64,000 bases of DNA from Paractinoplanes atraurantiacus (lineage in GTDB: Bacteria > Actinomycetota > Actinomycetes > Mycobacteriales > Micromonosporaceae), in assembly GCF_900215205.1 (NCBI RefSeq), contig NZ_OBDY01000022.1, forward strand, positions 62,001 to 126,000, given 5' to 3'. A model generated the notes under the pieces. That model was not told where the DNA came from and ran no database searches. It worked only from the letters and a program-made list of their open reading frames with translations. Made by a program: the position numbers and the translations under genes. Each line of letters opens with the position of its first letter. The first letter of the stretch is position 1. This document shows, piece by piece, positions 1-8,355 of this stretch.

Positions 1-181
1 CTCACCGGCCCAGCGCTTAGCGAACGCTCATCTCCCCCTCATCGCGCAGCGAACACTCATCTCCCGACCCAGCGTGCAGCAAACGCGCATCTCAGGGCCC
101 GGCGTGAAGCGAAAGCGCATCTCTCGGCTCAGCGTGCAGCAAACGCTCACCCCTCGGGCCCAGGGTGCAGGGAACGCTCAC
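1..181. repeat. Six degenerate 30-bp tandem direct repeats
   Basis: Six copies of a unit resembling CAGCGTGCAGCGAACGCTCA follow one another. The core GCRAACGCTCAT recurs at about 20, 49, 79, 109, 139 and 169, a period of 29-30 bp. Copies differ at several positions, and the array may continue left of the window. It lies directly downstream of the stop codon of the minus-strand kinase gene. Because the period is a multiple of three, one plus-strand frame reads through as a decapeptide repeat (QRAANAHLxx). That frame also runs antisense through the kinase gene, so I read the array as non-coding. Confidence 0.75.
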
Positions 182-189
182 CCGGCCGT

Positions 190-750
190 TCAAGTGCGCA
201 GGCGGGTGGTCACGAAATGAGCGATTTCGCGGCGGTTGCGCAGGCGCACGATCGGCAGGGCCGGGCGTCGCGCCGCGGCGGCGGCGATCGTCTGCTCGGT
301 GCGGGCGTGTGTCTTCCACGCCCAGCGGATGATGTGGTCGGGGTCGGTGAAGAACGAGCGCAGCGGGGGCTCCCGGTTGCCGTTCCAGAGCTCCTCACCG
401 CGCGTGGCCCGGCGCACGGTCCGGGCGATGACCTGCCGCATGACCCGCCGGCGCGGCAGGTCGAGCCACAGCAGCAGGTCGGCGCGGTCGGCCAGGTGAT
501 CGCGAACGTCCCTGTACTGCCACTCCATCACCCACGCCGGGCCGGCCGCGAACCGGTGAACGTCCTGCACGAACGTGGGCCTCGGCGCCCAGTCAGGGCC
601 GTGCTGAAGAGAGTCGATCTCGACGTACGGCACGTCGAGAACCTCGGCTATGCGCCGCGCCGTCGTGCTCTTGCCGGAGCCGGACGTCCCGGCGACGAGG
701 ATGCGGGACGGGTTGTACGGCAGCGGGTCGTCGGGCGACAGCAACGGCAC
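190..750 (-). CDS. P-loop NTPase / adenylate kinase-like small kinase
   Basis: This 186-residue cytoplasmic protein has a Walker A motif GTSGSGKST at about residues 21-29, followed by an acidic EIDSLQHGPDW segment. Such a segment is typical of the adenylate/shikimate kinase-like family annotated as 'AAA family ATPase' or 'topology modulation protein' (FlaR-like). The C-terminal half carries the basic helix (RRRVMRQVIARTVRR) and the WAWKTHxR region that these proteins use as a lid. The substrate is unknown. The gene stands alone: it is divergent from the M14 carboxypeptidase gene and its 3' end faces the tandem-repeat array. The family assignment is fairly safe, while the specific reaction is not known. 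Confidence 0.75.
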   Translation of the reverse strand: MPLLSPDDPLPYNPSRILVAGTSGSGKSTTARRIAEVLDVPYVEIDSLQHGPDWAPRPTFVQDVHRFAAGPAWVMEWQYRDVRDHLADRADLLLWLDLPRRRVMRQVIARTVRRATRGEELWNGNREPPLRSFFTDPDHIIRWAWKTHARTEQTIAAAAARRPALPIVRLRNRREIAHFVTTRLRT

Positions 751-838
751 CTCACCAACCTAGCGATCGCCGGGCGGATTCCTCGCACACCGCCTAACCT
801 GATCGATGGGCGTAGATGTCTACCGAAGGGTCGGCGCG

Positions 839-1858
839 ATGCGGAAGAAGTTGGCCACCATTCTCAGTGCGGCGCTGCTGGGTGGGGCCCTCTGGTCAGT
901 GCCAGGAACAGCGCAGGCGGCCGCCGGGGAGCGGGCTCCGCTCGTGTCGGCGCGGCCCAGCCCCGCTGAGGTGCAGCGGGCGCTGACGAAGATCGCGCGG
1001 GCCAGTGACGGGCGGGTGCGGCTCGGGGTGATCGGGCGCAGCAACGAGGGGCGGGCGCTGCGGCTGGCCAGTGTCGGGCACGGGCCGACGCGGCTGCTCT
1101 TCGTCACCCAGCAGCACGGCGACGAGCCGCTGGGCACGCCGGCCGCCATCCGGGCGCTGTGGACGCTCGGTGTGCCGGACACGCCGTGGCAGCGGGCGCT
1201 GCTGAAGCGGGTCACGCTCGATGTCGTGGTGCAGGCGAACCCGGACGGCGCGGTGCGCGAGCAGCGGTACAACCACGATCCGAGCGCGTCCGGCGACTAC
1301 TCGGAGTCGGGCGTCGGCTATGACATCAACCGGTTCCACAATCCCCTGACGCCCATCGAGGAGAACCCGGTGCCGGAGTCGCGGGCCGTCCTGCGGCTGT
1401 GGCACGCCAGCCACCCGAAGGTCGTGGTCGACTACCACATGCAGGGGCGCTATCTGCAGCCCGACGGGCGCGAGACGACCGCCTCCATCCTGTGGCCGAC
1501 GAGTCCGCTCGCCGGGGACGTGACGAAGTCCCGGCAGGTCGCGGTCCGCAACTACGACGCGATGACGAAACTGGCCGGCGCGAACGTCACCCGCTACCCC
1601 GGTGGCGAGTACGAAGGCATCGCGCGCAACGCCTACGGAATCCTGGGCAGCGCGTCTCTGCTCGTGGAGCTCTCGGATCTGCCGTACGACCAAATCGAAT
1701 TTCAGATCCGCACCGCCTACACCTCGATGCTCGCCACCGTCCAGGGCGCGGCCGACGGCTCCCTGTGGCGCGCCGATCCCGCCCGCGCCGACGCGATCCC
1801 GGCCCGAGGGCCGGCCCTGCCCGGCGTGACCGCCGAGTCGCTGGACGCCGCGGCCTGA
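839..1858 (+). CDS. Secreted M14-family zinc carboxypeptidase
   Basis: The protein has about 339 residues. I chose the ATG at 839 over the upstream ATG at 806 because the signal peptide (MRKKLATILSAALLGG, ending near AQAA) begins there and GAAGGG lies 8 bases upstream. The M14 zinc site is complete: the HGDE motif gives H93 and E96, and DYHMQ gives H200. The catalytic glutamate is E277 in LVELSD. The NPDGA and YDINRFHNP segments match the substrate-binding region of M14 peptidases. The product should be exported and trim C-terminal residues from extracellular peptides or act on muropeptides; the substrate cannot be read from sequence. It is a single gene, followed 45 bp later by an unrelated SDR gene. 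Confidence 0.85.
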   Translation: MRKKLATILSAALLGGALWSVPGTAQAAAGERAPLVSARPSPAEVQRALTKIARASDGRVRLGVIGRSNEGRALRLASVGHGPTRLLFVTQQHGDEPLGTPAAIRALWTLGVPDTPWQRALLKRVTLDVVVQANPDGAVREQRYNHDPSASGDYSESGVGYDINRFHNPLTPIEENPVPESRAVLRLWHASHPKVVVDYHMQGRYLQPDGRETTASILWPTSPLAGDVTKSRQVAVRNYDAMTKLAGANVTRYPGGEYEGIARNAYGILGSASLLVELSDLPYDQIEFQIRTAYTSMLATVQGAADGSLWRADPARADAIPARGPALPGVTAESLDAAA

Positions 1859-1903
1859 CCGGAGCGCCCTGCGAGTTGATCACGGGCGGCGCAGAATGGG
1901 GTG

Positions 1904-2686
1904 ATGCGGATTGATCTTTCGGGGAAGACGGCGCTCGTGACCGGCTCTACGCAGGGCATCGGACTGGCCATCGCGGCCGGGCTGGCCGGAGCGGGAGCTC
2001 GGGTCGGCGTCAACGGGCGGTCGGGCGAATCGGTTGAGCGGGCCATCGGGGAGCTGGGCGACGGCGATTTCGTGGCGGTGCCGGCCGATGTGGCGACCGA
2101 GGAAGGGGCGGCGGCCGTGCTGGAGGTGCTGCCCGAGGCCGACATCCTGGTCAACAACCTGGGGATCTTCGGGGCGCAGCCGGCACTGGAGATCAGCGAT
2201 GACGACTGGCGGCGGTACTTCGAAGTCAACGTGCTGGCCGCGGTCCGGCTGACCCGCAACTATCTGCCCGGCATGCGCGACCGCGGGTGGGGGCGCATCC
2301 AGTACATCGCCAGCGACTCCGCGGTCGTCACCCCGGCCGAGATGATCCACTACGGCATGTCGAAGACGGCGCTGCTGGCGGTGTCGCGCGGTTTCGCCAA
2401 GGAGGCGGCCGGTTCCGGCGTCACGGTGAACAGCGTGATCGCCGGGCCGACGCACACCGGTGGCGTCGAAGACTTCGTACGGCAAATGGTCGGCGACGAC
2501 CTCCCGTGGGACGAGGCACAGCACAAGTTCATGCTCGAGCACCGGCCGCAGTCGTTGCTACAGCGGCTGATCGAGCCCGAGGAGATCGCCAACATGGTGG
2601 TCTACCTGTCCTCGCCGCTCGCCTCGGCCACCACCGGCGGCGCCCTCCGCGTCGACGGCGGCTACGTCGACGCGATCCTCCCCTGA
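1904..2686 (+). CDS. SDR-family oxidoreductase
   Basis: This classical short-chain dehydrogenase of about 260 residues has the cofactor motif TGSTQGIG at residues 13-20. It has NNLG in place of the usual NNAG, a catalytic serine region YIASDSAVV, the catalytic YGMSK motif and a C-terminal GGALRVDGGY. The basic residue in NGRSG after the second beta strand suggests NADP(H). A GTG immediately precedes the ATG (GTGATG), so the start may be three bases earlier. No Shine-Dalgarno sequence is evident, which fits leaderless expression. The substrate is unknown. Confidence 0.85.
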   Translation: MRIDLSGKTALVTGSTQGIGLAIAAGLAGAGARVGVNGRSGESVERAIGELGDGDFVAVPADVATEEGAAAVLEVLPEADILVNNLGIFGAQPALEISDDDWRRYFEVNVLAAVRLTRNYLPGMRDRGWGRIQYIASDSAVVTPAEMIHYGMSKTALLAVSRGFAKEAAGSGVTVNSVIAGPTHTGGVEDFVRQMVGDDLPWDEAQHKFMLEHRPQSLLQRLIEPEEIANMVVYLSSPLASATTGGALRVDGGYVDAILP

Positions 2687-2739
2687 CGCACGCGGATAAA
2701 CCTCTGGTGCGAGCAGCCCGCACGGGCCACCATGTCGCC

Positions 2740-3235
2740 ATGTCATCCCAGGTGCGCAGGGTTCGGGCCGGCGAGTGGCGGCTCTATCGCGATTTGCGGC
2801 TGGAAGCCTTGCGGGACTCGCCGTCGGCCTTCGACGAACGGTACGCGGATCTGCTGGCATGGCCGGACGACGCCTGGCAGGAGCGGGTCGGGGACGGGGC
2901 CACCGGCGCCGAGGAGAGCATGTTCGTGGCCGAGCTCGACGGCAGGTTCGTGGCCAAGGCCACCTGTTTCATCGAGTCGGCCGGAGCATCCGCCCAGGTC
3001 GTCGGCGTCTATGTCACTCCGCGCCTTCGCGGCAGCGGCGTCGCCGGCGACCTGATGGCCGCGGTGATGGGGGTGGGCCCGGAACGAGGCCGGTGCGGAG
3101 CGGCTTCGGCTTTTCGTCGTACGGGAGAACGAGCGCGCCGCGGCCTTCTACCGGCGCCACGGTTTCGTGGCTACCGGGCTGGCGGTCAAAGGCGAGGACG
3201 AGATGGCGTACGACCTCAGGGCAGGGGCGGGATGA
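2740..3235 (+). pseudogene. GNAT acetyltransferase interrupted by a +1 frameshift
   Basis: The reading frame from ATG 2740 encodes a normal GNAT N-terminal half, with VRRVRAGEWRLYRDLRLEAL and the acetyl-CoA loop VYVTPRLRGSGVAGDLM. It loses sense after 3068. The C-terminal half, with RLRLFVVRENERAAAFYRRH, FVATGL and EMAYDLRAG, continues in another frame and stops at 3233-3235. The shift coincides with the run GGGGG at 3069-3073; removing one G restores ATG-GGG-TGG-GCC and a full protein of about 164 residues. Either the gene is a very recent pseudogene or this is a homopolymer sequencing error. The 3' end overlaps the convergent SGNH gene by 20 bp. Confidence 0.8.
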
Positions 3236-3878
3236 GGGCCGCTATCGCCCTCTGGCCGGCGGCGTTCGGGTGGTCGCCGTCGGGGGCCAGCAATGTGGTC
3301 GGGTCGTTGGAGCCGTCGGGGCCGTGGAAGGCGGCGTCGGTGGGGATGTAGGTGGAGCCGGTCTGGGTGGCGGCGGTCTGCAGAGCCTTGTTGACCACGG
3401 CGGTGGCCGACTCGGAGTCGGAGACCTTGTCGGCGCCGTACGTCTTGGCGGCCACCTTGCCGTCGAGGACCACGTTCCAGTAGCCGAGGACGACCACCCG
3501 GGTGCGGTGGACGGCCTCGATGGCCTTGATGGTGGACTCGACGTCGTCCTGGACGCCGGTGGCGACCGCCGGGTATTTCGATGGGTCGTCGAAGTCGCCG
3601 GCCATGTCGTTGGCGCCGATCATGATGACCACCTCGGTGGCCGAGGCGAAGACGGCCTTCTCCGCGGGCACGGCGGCCCGTACGTCGGCCGCTGTTGCCC
3701 CCGACCTTGCCAGGTTGACGTTCGTCGCGTGCTGGGACGAGGCGTACAGGGCGGGAAATGGTTGGCAGGCGCAGGAAGCACCCGCCGCGACCGAATCGCC
3801 CAGGGTGACCACGACCGGCGCCGCCGACGGGTCGCAGGCGGCCAGCAGGAGCAGGAGCAGGACGGCGGCGCGTCTCAC
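3216..3878 (-). CDS. SGNH/GDSL hydrolase lipoprotein
   Basis: This protein of about 220 residues begins at a GTG that overlaps the upstream stop codon (GTGA). A short leucine-rich signal ends in the lipobox LAAC, so it should be a lipid-anchored extracellular hydrolase. SGNH catalytic blocks are present in order: GDSVAAG (nucleophile serine), an SGATAAD segment, IGANDM, and the C-terminal DGDHPNAAG carrying the Asp/His pair. The expected activity is esterase or lipase. It is the last gene of a four-gene coupled operon containing an aminoacyl-lipid synthase homologue, an esterase and a membrane protein, so a role in cell-envelope lipid or glycan deacylation is plausible. Confidence 0.85.
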   Translation of the reverse strand: MRRAAVLLLLLLAACDPSAAPVVVTLGDSVAAGASCACQPFPALYASSQHATNVNLARSGATAADVRAAVPAEKAVFASATEVVIMIGANDMAGDFDDPSKYPAVATGVQDDVESTIKAIEAVHRTRVVVLGYWNVVLDGKVAAKTYGADKVSDSESATAVVNKALQTAATQTGSTYIPTDAAFHGPDGSNDPTTLLAPDGDHPNAAGQRAIAALIPPLP

Positions 3879-4843
3879 GGCTGCGGCCCGGCCAGGTGGG
3901 CGGACAGCCAGTCGAAGGCGGGCGCCTCCATCTGGCGCCAGACGGCGCTGCTGTGGCCGCCGTGCGCGACCACCGCGGTCGTCACGGCGAGCGGCTTGTG
4001 GGCGGCCGCGGCCAGCAGGCGCGAGTCGTGGGAGCACTGCTTGTCGTCGGCGGCCCAGCCGAGCCACAGCGCGGACGCGGGCTGCGGCAGGTGTTTGAGG
4101 CGCCAGAACGGGTTGTTGGTGGTGTGCTCGGAGCCGTCGCCGATGGTGATGCCGGCCGAGGCGTACCCGGAAAGGCTTGCCCCGGCGGCGAACTGGGTGG
4201 GATGGCGCAGGGTCAGGTTGATGGCGCAGAACGCCCCGGCCGAGTAGCCGGCGAGGCCCCAGCCGGCGCGGTCGGCGCGAACACGGTAGTGGGCCTTGGC
4301 GTAGGCGGGGATGTCGGCGGTCAGGAACGTCTCGGCCTGCGGGCCGTTCTTCAGGTTGGTGCACTCGGTGTCGAGGGTCGGGTTGGTGGTCTGCTGCGGG
4401 AAGAGCACCACCGTGGGCGCCATCCGGCCGGAGGCGATCTCCGTGTCCAGTGTGGACTTCACATTGAGCTTGTGCGCCCAGTACTGCGGGGTGCCGGGCA
4501 CTCCGTGGAACGCCTCGATGACGGGGTAGCGGGTGGTGCCGTCGTGGTAGCCGGCGGGCAGATAGACATACATCGGCAGGGTGAGCTTGCTGGCCGGGCC
4601 GTGCACGCTGACGGCGAAAAGTTGGCTCGCGCCGGCGTTGTTCGAGACCGGCACGGCGTCCGTTGCGGTGGGAAAAGCCTCGGTGAGGGCGTTGAGCTGC
4701 ACGCCCACGGCGGCGACGACGCTGACCACGGAGCCCAGGGCGAGCAGGCTGCGCCACGCCCAGTGCAGCCGGTTCCAGAAGACGGCCAGCGCCACCGCGA
4801 ACACGAACACGGCGGCCAGCGCCGCCCAGAGCAGGCCGTTCAC
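3875..4843 (-). CDS. Membrane-anchored esterase of the esterase D / antigen 85 fold
   Basis: The 322-residue product starts at a GTG overlapping the upstream stop by 4 bp, with AAGGG upstream. Two N-terminal membrane segments (about residues 3-22 and 33-53) anchor a large extracytoplasmic alpha/beta hydrolase domain. That domain has the PMYVYLPAGY strand of PF00756 esterases, a nucleophile elbow GYSAG and a late His in AHGGHS. In Corynebacterium an esterase of this type is encoded beside an aminoacyl-phosphatidylglycerol synthase homologue and takes part in alanyl-lipid formation, as I recall. The operon here has the same pairing. A mycolyl-transfer role is unlikely because the rest of the window shows no mycolate genes. 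Confidence 0.82.
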   Translation of the reverse strand: MNGLLWAALAAVFVFAVALAVFWNRLHWAWRSLLALGSVVSVVAAVGVQLNALTEAFPTATDAVPVSNNAGASQLFAVSVHGPASKLTLPMYVYLPAGYHDGTTRYPVIEAFHGVPGTPQYWAHKLNVKSTLDTEIASGRMAPTVVLFPQQTTNPTLDTECTNLKNGPQAETFLTADIPAYAKAHYRVRADRAGWGLAGYSAGAFCAINLTLRHPTQFAAGASLSGYASAGITIGDGSEHTTNNPFWRLKHLPQPASALWLGWAADDKQCSHDSRLLAAAAHKPLAVTTAVVAHGGHSSAVWRQMEAPAFDWLSAHLAGPQP

Positions 4844-5514
4844 GTCGGTAGACCCTTCAACGTCTTCGGTGCTTTCAAGGCCGGTGGCAGGGCGCCGTCG
4901 GGCTGGTCGAGGACCGCCAGCCCGGCGGGCGCGGCCTTGACGAAGGCGGCGGCCAGCGGCGCGCTCCCCCGCACGTCCCAGTCGATCGCGGTCACCCGCA
5001 GGTCGCGGCCGAGCTGAGCGGGCAGCGTCAGCAAGGCGGTGGCGGTCGTGGCCGCGGTGGGTTCGACGGTCACGGTCACCGCTTCGGTTGTACGCCGGGG
5101 GGTGCCACCGAACGCCAGCACGACCGGGAAGGCGACGTCGGGCCGGTTCGCGTAGTCGGCCGGGACCGTGATCCGGGGGGCGCGGGCCAGATGCCAGGCG
5201 CCCCAGCCCGGCGGGCGCCACTCGAGCGTCCCGGTCAGGGCGTGACCGTCGAGCAGCCCGGCGCGCACCTCCCCGGTGACCGCGACCGTGCCGGTGTCGC
5301 CGCGCAACGCCTGCCACGACGGGTAGAACTGCTCGCGCCGGTTGTACTCCAGGCCGGCGGTCAGCACGACGAGCACTTCGAGCAGCAGGATGCCGGCCGT
5401 GCGGGTGACCGGGCGCAGCCGGCCGCCGCGCGGCCAGAACACCACCGTTGCCACGCCCACCACGACCGTCAAGGTCGCCGCCAGCGCCAGCAGCGGCCGG
5501 CCGGTGAGGCTCAC
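4840..5514 (-). CDS. Membrane protein of unknown function in the lipid operon
   Basis: The 224-residue protein has two N-terminal membrane helices (about residues 8-26 and 38-54) and a C-terminal domain rich in beta-type sequence (GTVAVTGEVRAG, GTLEWRPPGW, AVTVTVEP) that should lie outside the membrane. I do not recognise a family. Its ATG overlaps the stop of the upstream MprF-like gene (ATGA), and its stop overlaps the GTG of the esterase gene. It is therefore translated as part of the same unit and probably works with those enzymes at the cell surface. A carbohydrate- or lipid-binding accessory role is a guess. Confidence 0.7.
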   Translation of the reverse strand: MSLTGRPLLALAATLTVVVGVATVVFWPRGGRLRPVTRTAGILLLEVLVVLTAGLEYNRREQFYPSWQALRGDTGTVAVTGEVRAGLLDGHALTGTLEWRPPGWGAWHLARAPRITVPADYANRPDVAFPVVLAFGGTPRRTTEAVTVTVEPTAATTATALLTLPAQLGRDLRVTAIDWDVRGSAPLAAAFVKAAPAGLAVLDQPDGALPPALKAPKTLKGLPT

Positions 5515-7229
5515 GCCGCCACCTCGGCCCTCTCGCGGGCGGCCCGGCGCAGGCTGGGCAGGCGCGGCTCGGGCAGGAACGCCTCGGCCCGCATGGCCGC
5601 GACCGCGATGCGCGGCAGGTCACGGGCGGTCGGGAAGCACAGGTAGCGCGGCACCCAGGACGGCAGATACTTGGCGTTGGAACGGTAGAGCGACTCGATC
5701 TGCCACAGTTTCGAAGCGGCGCGCAGCAGCCGGGCCCACAGCCGCAGCACCGGGCCGGCGCCGAGCTCCTCGGCCCGCGCGAAGACCGAGCGCAGGACGG
5801 CGAAGTTGAGCGACACCCGCCGTACACCCAAAGAACTTGACTCTTCGAGCACCGAGACGACCATCAGCTCGGTGAGGCCGTTGTCGGCGGTGCGGTCGCC
5901 GCGCATCAGGTCGAGCGACAGCCCGTCGGCGCCCCACGGAACGAACTGCAAGAGCCCTCGCAGCTTGCCGTCCTCGTCGTGGCAGAGCACCAGCAGGTTG
6001 TCGCCGTCGCACGGATCGCCCAGACGGGACAGCGCCATCGAGAAGCCGCGCTCGACCGGGCCGTCGCGGAAGGCGTCGGCCGCGTGGATGGCGTCGGCCA
6101 GCTCGGTACCGGACAGGTCGCGCTGGCGCACCACCCGGCAGGTGTAACCGGCGCGCTGCATCCGGTTGACCGCCTGCCGCACGCCGCGCATGGGCCGGCC
6201 GTTCAGCGAGAACGTCGCGGTGTCCACAATGGCCTCGTCGCCGAGCTCGACGACATCGAGACCCGCTTTCTTGTACGCCTTGCCGGCCGCGTTGCCGCAA
6301 CCGAGCACCGCCGGGGTCCAGCCGTGCTGCTGCGCGTCGGCCAGCCAGGCGCCGATCGCCTCCGGCCAGGCCGACTCGGGGCCGATCGGGTCGCCCGCGG
6401 CGAGGCTCACGCCGTTGACGACCCGGTAGGCGATGACGGCGGCCTGGTTCTCCGACCACATCAGGGACTTGTCGTCGCGGGTCGCGAAATAGCTGAGCGA
6501 GTCGGCCTTGCCGTACCGCTGAAGAAGCTCGCGCAGGCGCACCTCGCCCTCGGCCGTCCGTTCGGGCCGGCGTGAACCGGGCCGCAGCAGCACCACCAGG
6601 GCGACACCGACGGCCAGCAGACCGCACGCCCCGGTCGTGTAGGCGACGATGTCACCGCCGAAACGGTGGCGGAACTCGAGCGGGCCGTGGACGCCGACGA
6701 GGCCGAGCGCCGCCTGCTCGGCCCACTGGGAGACGCCCGGGGTACCGACGAGGTGGTTGGCCCGGATCCAGATCTCGATGAAGCCGAGGACGAAACCGGC
6801 CGCGGCGAAGCCGATCAGGGCCTGGAGCGAGCGCCAGCGGTTGGGGCGGTCGGCCAGGGCGGTGAACCGGTCCTGCGTGGCCAGCAGCATCACGAAGAGG
6901 ACGGCGCTGACCCCGGCCGCATAGAAATCGAGACCCTTCAGCAGATGCAGGGCGACGGCGAGCCCCGAGAGGCCGACCGCGACCTGCCAGGCGCGGCGCT
7001 TCCCGCGGCGCAGACCGGCGCCCAGATAGATCAGGAGCAGACCCACGACCACGGTGGCCGCGCGGGCCGAGAACACGCCGAAGGCGGGAACGAACTCCAT
7101 CAGCACGGAGTGGTGTCCGCGCCGGTGCGGTGCGAGGGTGGACAGGACATCGAGGAGGCCGGTCACCTGGACCAACCGGGCGATCGTCCGTCTGGAGAGC
7201 GGTGGACTCGCCAACCGGGTCTGCTTCAT
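5511..7229 (-). CDS. Aminoacyl-phosphatidylglycerol synthase-like protein (MprF/DUF2156)
   Basis: The 572-residue protein has an N-terminal membrane region with about six hydrophobic segments in the first 220 residues. A C-terminal DUF2156 (two GNAT-fold) domain follows, from about residue 240 to 550. Recognisable blocks include SLSYFATRDDKSLMW, VSLAAGDPIGP, FSLNGRPMRGVRQAVNRM and VRRVSLNFAVLR. These enzymes transfer an aminoacyl group from charged tRNA to a membrane lipid. The residues setting amino-acid specificity cannot be judged here. As the first gene of four coupled genes, it defines the operon as lipid modification, probably altering surface charge and tolerance to cationic peptides. 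Confidence 0.83.
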   Translation of the reverse strand: MKQTRLASPPLSRRTIARLVQVTGLLDVLSTLAPHRRGHHSVLMEFVPAFGVFSARAATVVVGLLLIYLGAGLRRGKRRAWQVAVGLSGLAVALHLLKGLDFYAAGVSAVLFVMLLATQDRFTALADRPNRWRSLQALIGFAAAGFVLGFIEIWIRANHLVGTPGVSQWAEQAALGLVGVHGPLEFRHRFGGDIVAYTTGACGLLAVGVALVVLLRPGSRRPERTAEGEVRLRELLQRYGKADSLSYFATRDDKSLMWSENQAAVIAYRVVNGVSLAAGDPIGPESAWPEAIGAWLADAQQHGWTPAVLGCGNAAGKAYKKAGLDVVELGDEAIVDTATFSLNGRPMRGVRQAVNRMQRAGYTCRVVRQRDLSGTELADAIHAADAFRDGPVERGFSMALSRLGDPCDGDNLLVLCHDEDGKLRGLLQFVPWGADGLSLDLMRGDRTADNGLTELMVVSVLEESSSLGVRRVSLNFAVLRSVFARAEELGAGPVLRLWARLLRAASKLWQIESLYRSNAKYLPSWVPRYLCFPTARDLPRIAVAAMRAEAFLPEPRLPSLRRAARERAEVAA

Positions 7230-7349
7230 AGGGCCATCTTCTGTGCGCGACCTGTGTAATGCCCGTGAAGTCGGCTGTGCGCTTGCTCAAGGGTGTCGAG
7301 CAGCACAAACTCGTTTTGCGAGGTCACGCGCCGCACGGGCAGCGGCTAC

Positions 7350-7391
7350 TTCCCGTACGGGCAACGGGAACCCGCCGCGCGGCCCGGCGGG
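7350..7391 (-). terminator. Two tandem hairpins after the SDR gene
   Basis: Directly downstream of the minus-strand SDR stop lie two adjoining hairpins. The first is at 7371-7391 (CCCGCCG arm, loop of 7) and the second at 7350-7370 (TTCCCGT/ACGGGAA, loop of 7). There is no U-tract, which is common for actinobacterial terminators. They separate the SDR gene from the lipid operon that follows in the same direction. Confidence 0.55.
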
Positions 7392-7397
7392 TGTGAG

Positions 7398-8240
7398 CTA
7401 GGCCGCAGGGAAATCGGTGGAGCGGCTGACGTGCGCCCACTTCTCGGCCTCGGCGTTACGGGCCGCCCCGGCCTCGAGGGCGGAGGCGACGGCCACCGAA
7501 CCGAGGGGCAGCCGGCGCGGCGGCTCCTGCTCCTCGACGACGCGGACGATGGCGGCGCCGGCCCGGTCCGGGTCGCCGGGCTGCTTGCCGTCGGTCGCCT
7601 CCCGCAGCTCGTGGAAACGGCCCACGGACGCCTCGTAGTCGGGGCCGACCTCGTGCCGGACCATGGAGGCGCCCTGCCAGTCGGTGCGGAAGGCGCCCGG
7701 CTCGACGATGATCACCTTGACGCCGAACGGGGCGGTCTCGGCGGCCAGAACCTCGGAGAAGCCCTCGACGGCGTACTTGGCGGTCTGATAGGCACCCATG
7801 CCGGGCGTGCCGCCGACCCGGCCGCCGATCGAGGAGACCTGCACGAAGGTGCCGCCGCGCTGGGCCCGCAGGACCGGCAGGGCGGCGCGGGTGACGTTGA
7901 CGACGCCGAACAGGTTCGCCTCGACCTGGTCGCGGAAATCGGCCGGGTCCATCTCCTCGATGGGGGCGCTGTTGGCGTAGCCGGCGTTGTTCACGACGAC
8001 GTCGAGCCGGCCGAAGGCCTCGAGGGTGGCGGCGACCGCGGCCTCGGCGGCGGCGGGGTCGGTGACGTCGAGGGCGACGGCCCGCACGGAATCGGGAAAC
8101 TTCGCCACCAGATCGTCCAGCTGCTCCGGGCGGCGGGCGGTCGCCACCACCGAGGCGCCGTCGGCGGCGGCCGCCTCCGCGATCGACCGGCCCAGGCCGC
8201 GCGAACTCCCGGTGACCAGCCAAACCTTGGGCTCAGACAT
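7398..8240 (-). CDS. SDR-family oxidoreductase
   Basis: The 280-residue protein starts at ATG 8240, preceded by GAGAGGTGG at a good distance; longer in-frame starts upstream lack such a site. It has the cofactor motif TGSSRGLG near residue 10, NNAGYAN, the catalytic SSIGG serine segment and YQTAK. ATARR after beta-2 indicates NADP(H). The long C-terminal part (DWQGASM, PGDPDRAGAAIVRVVE) is typical of the SDR subgroup often annotated as 'oxidoreductase' or ketoreductase of about 280 residues. The substrate is unknown. Confidence 0.85.
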   Translation of the reverse strand: MSEPKVWLVTGSSRGLGRSIAEAAAADGASVVATARRPEQLDDLVAKFPDSVRAVALDVTDPAAAEAAVAATLEAFGRLDVVVNNAGYANSAPIEEMDPADFRDQVEANLFGVVNVTRAALPVLRAQRGGTFVQVSSIGGRVGGTPGMGAYQTAKYAVEGFSEVLAAETAPFGVKVIIVEPGAFRTDWQGASMVRHEVGPDYEASVGRFHELREATDGKQPGDPDRAGAAIVRVVEEQEPPRRLPLGSVAVASALEAGAARNAEAEKWAHVSRSTDFPAA

Positions 8241-8257
8241 GTTGTCCACCTCTCGTG

Positions 8258-8313
8258 TTGTTTCCTCAACAATTGCTGCCGAAAGGTGCGGGCGCGCCCG
8301 TGTCTCACACGGG
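8258..8313. promoter_or_regulatory. Inverted repeats between divergent SDR and kinase genes
   Basis: The spacer between two divergent genes holds the inverted repeat TTGTT-N5-AACAA at 8258-8272 and a perfect 7-bp hairpin CCCGTGT/ACACGGG with a 3-base loop at 8297-8313. The first lies just upstream of the SDR ribosome-binding site and could be an operator. No clear -10/-35 pair is visible. Confidence 0.3.
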
Positions 8314-8355
8314 TCGTGCGCCCCGGTGACGGCGGTCACGCCGTTTAATCGTCGG

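Noticed and set aside
1..181. CRISPR array
   Set aside because: The units are contiguous and degenerate, without conserved repeats separated by unique spacers, and no cas genes are nearby.
1..969. Plus-strand frame through the tandem repeats, encoding a decapeptide repeat and continuing to 969
   Set aside because: It runs antisense to the kinase gene and into the carboxypeptidase start region; there is no start signal or domain, and the repeat is better read as non-coding.
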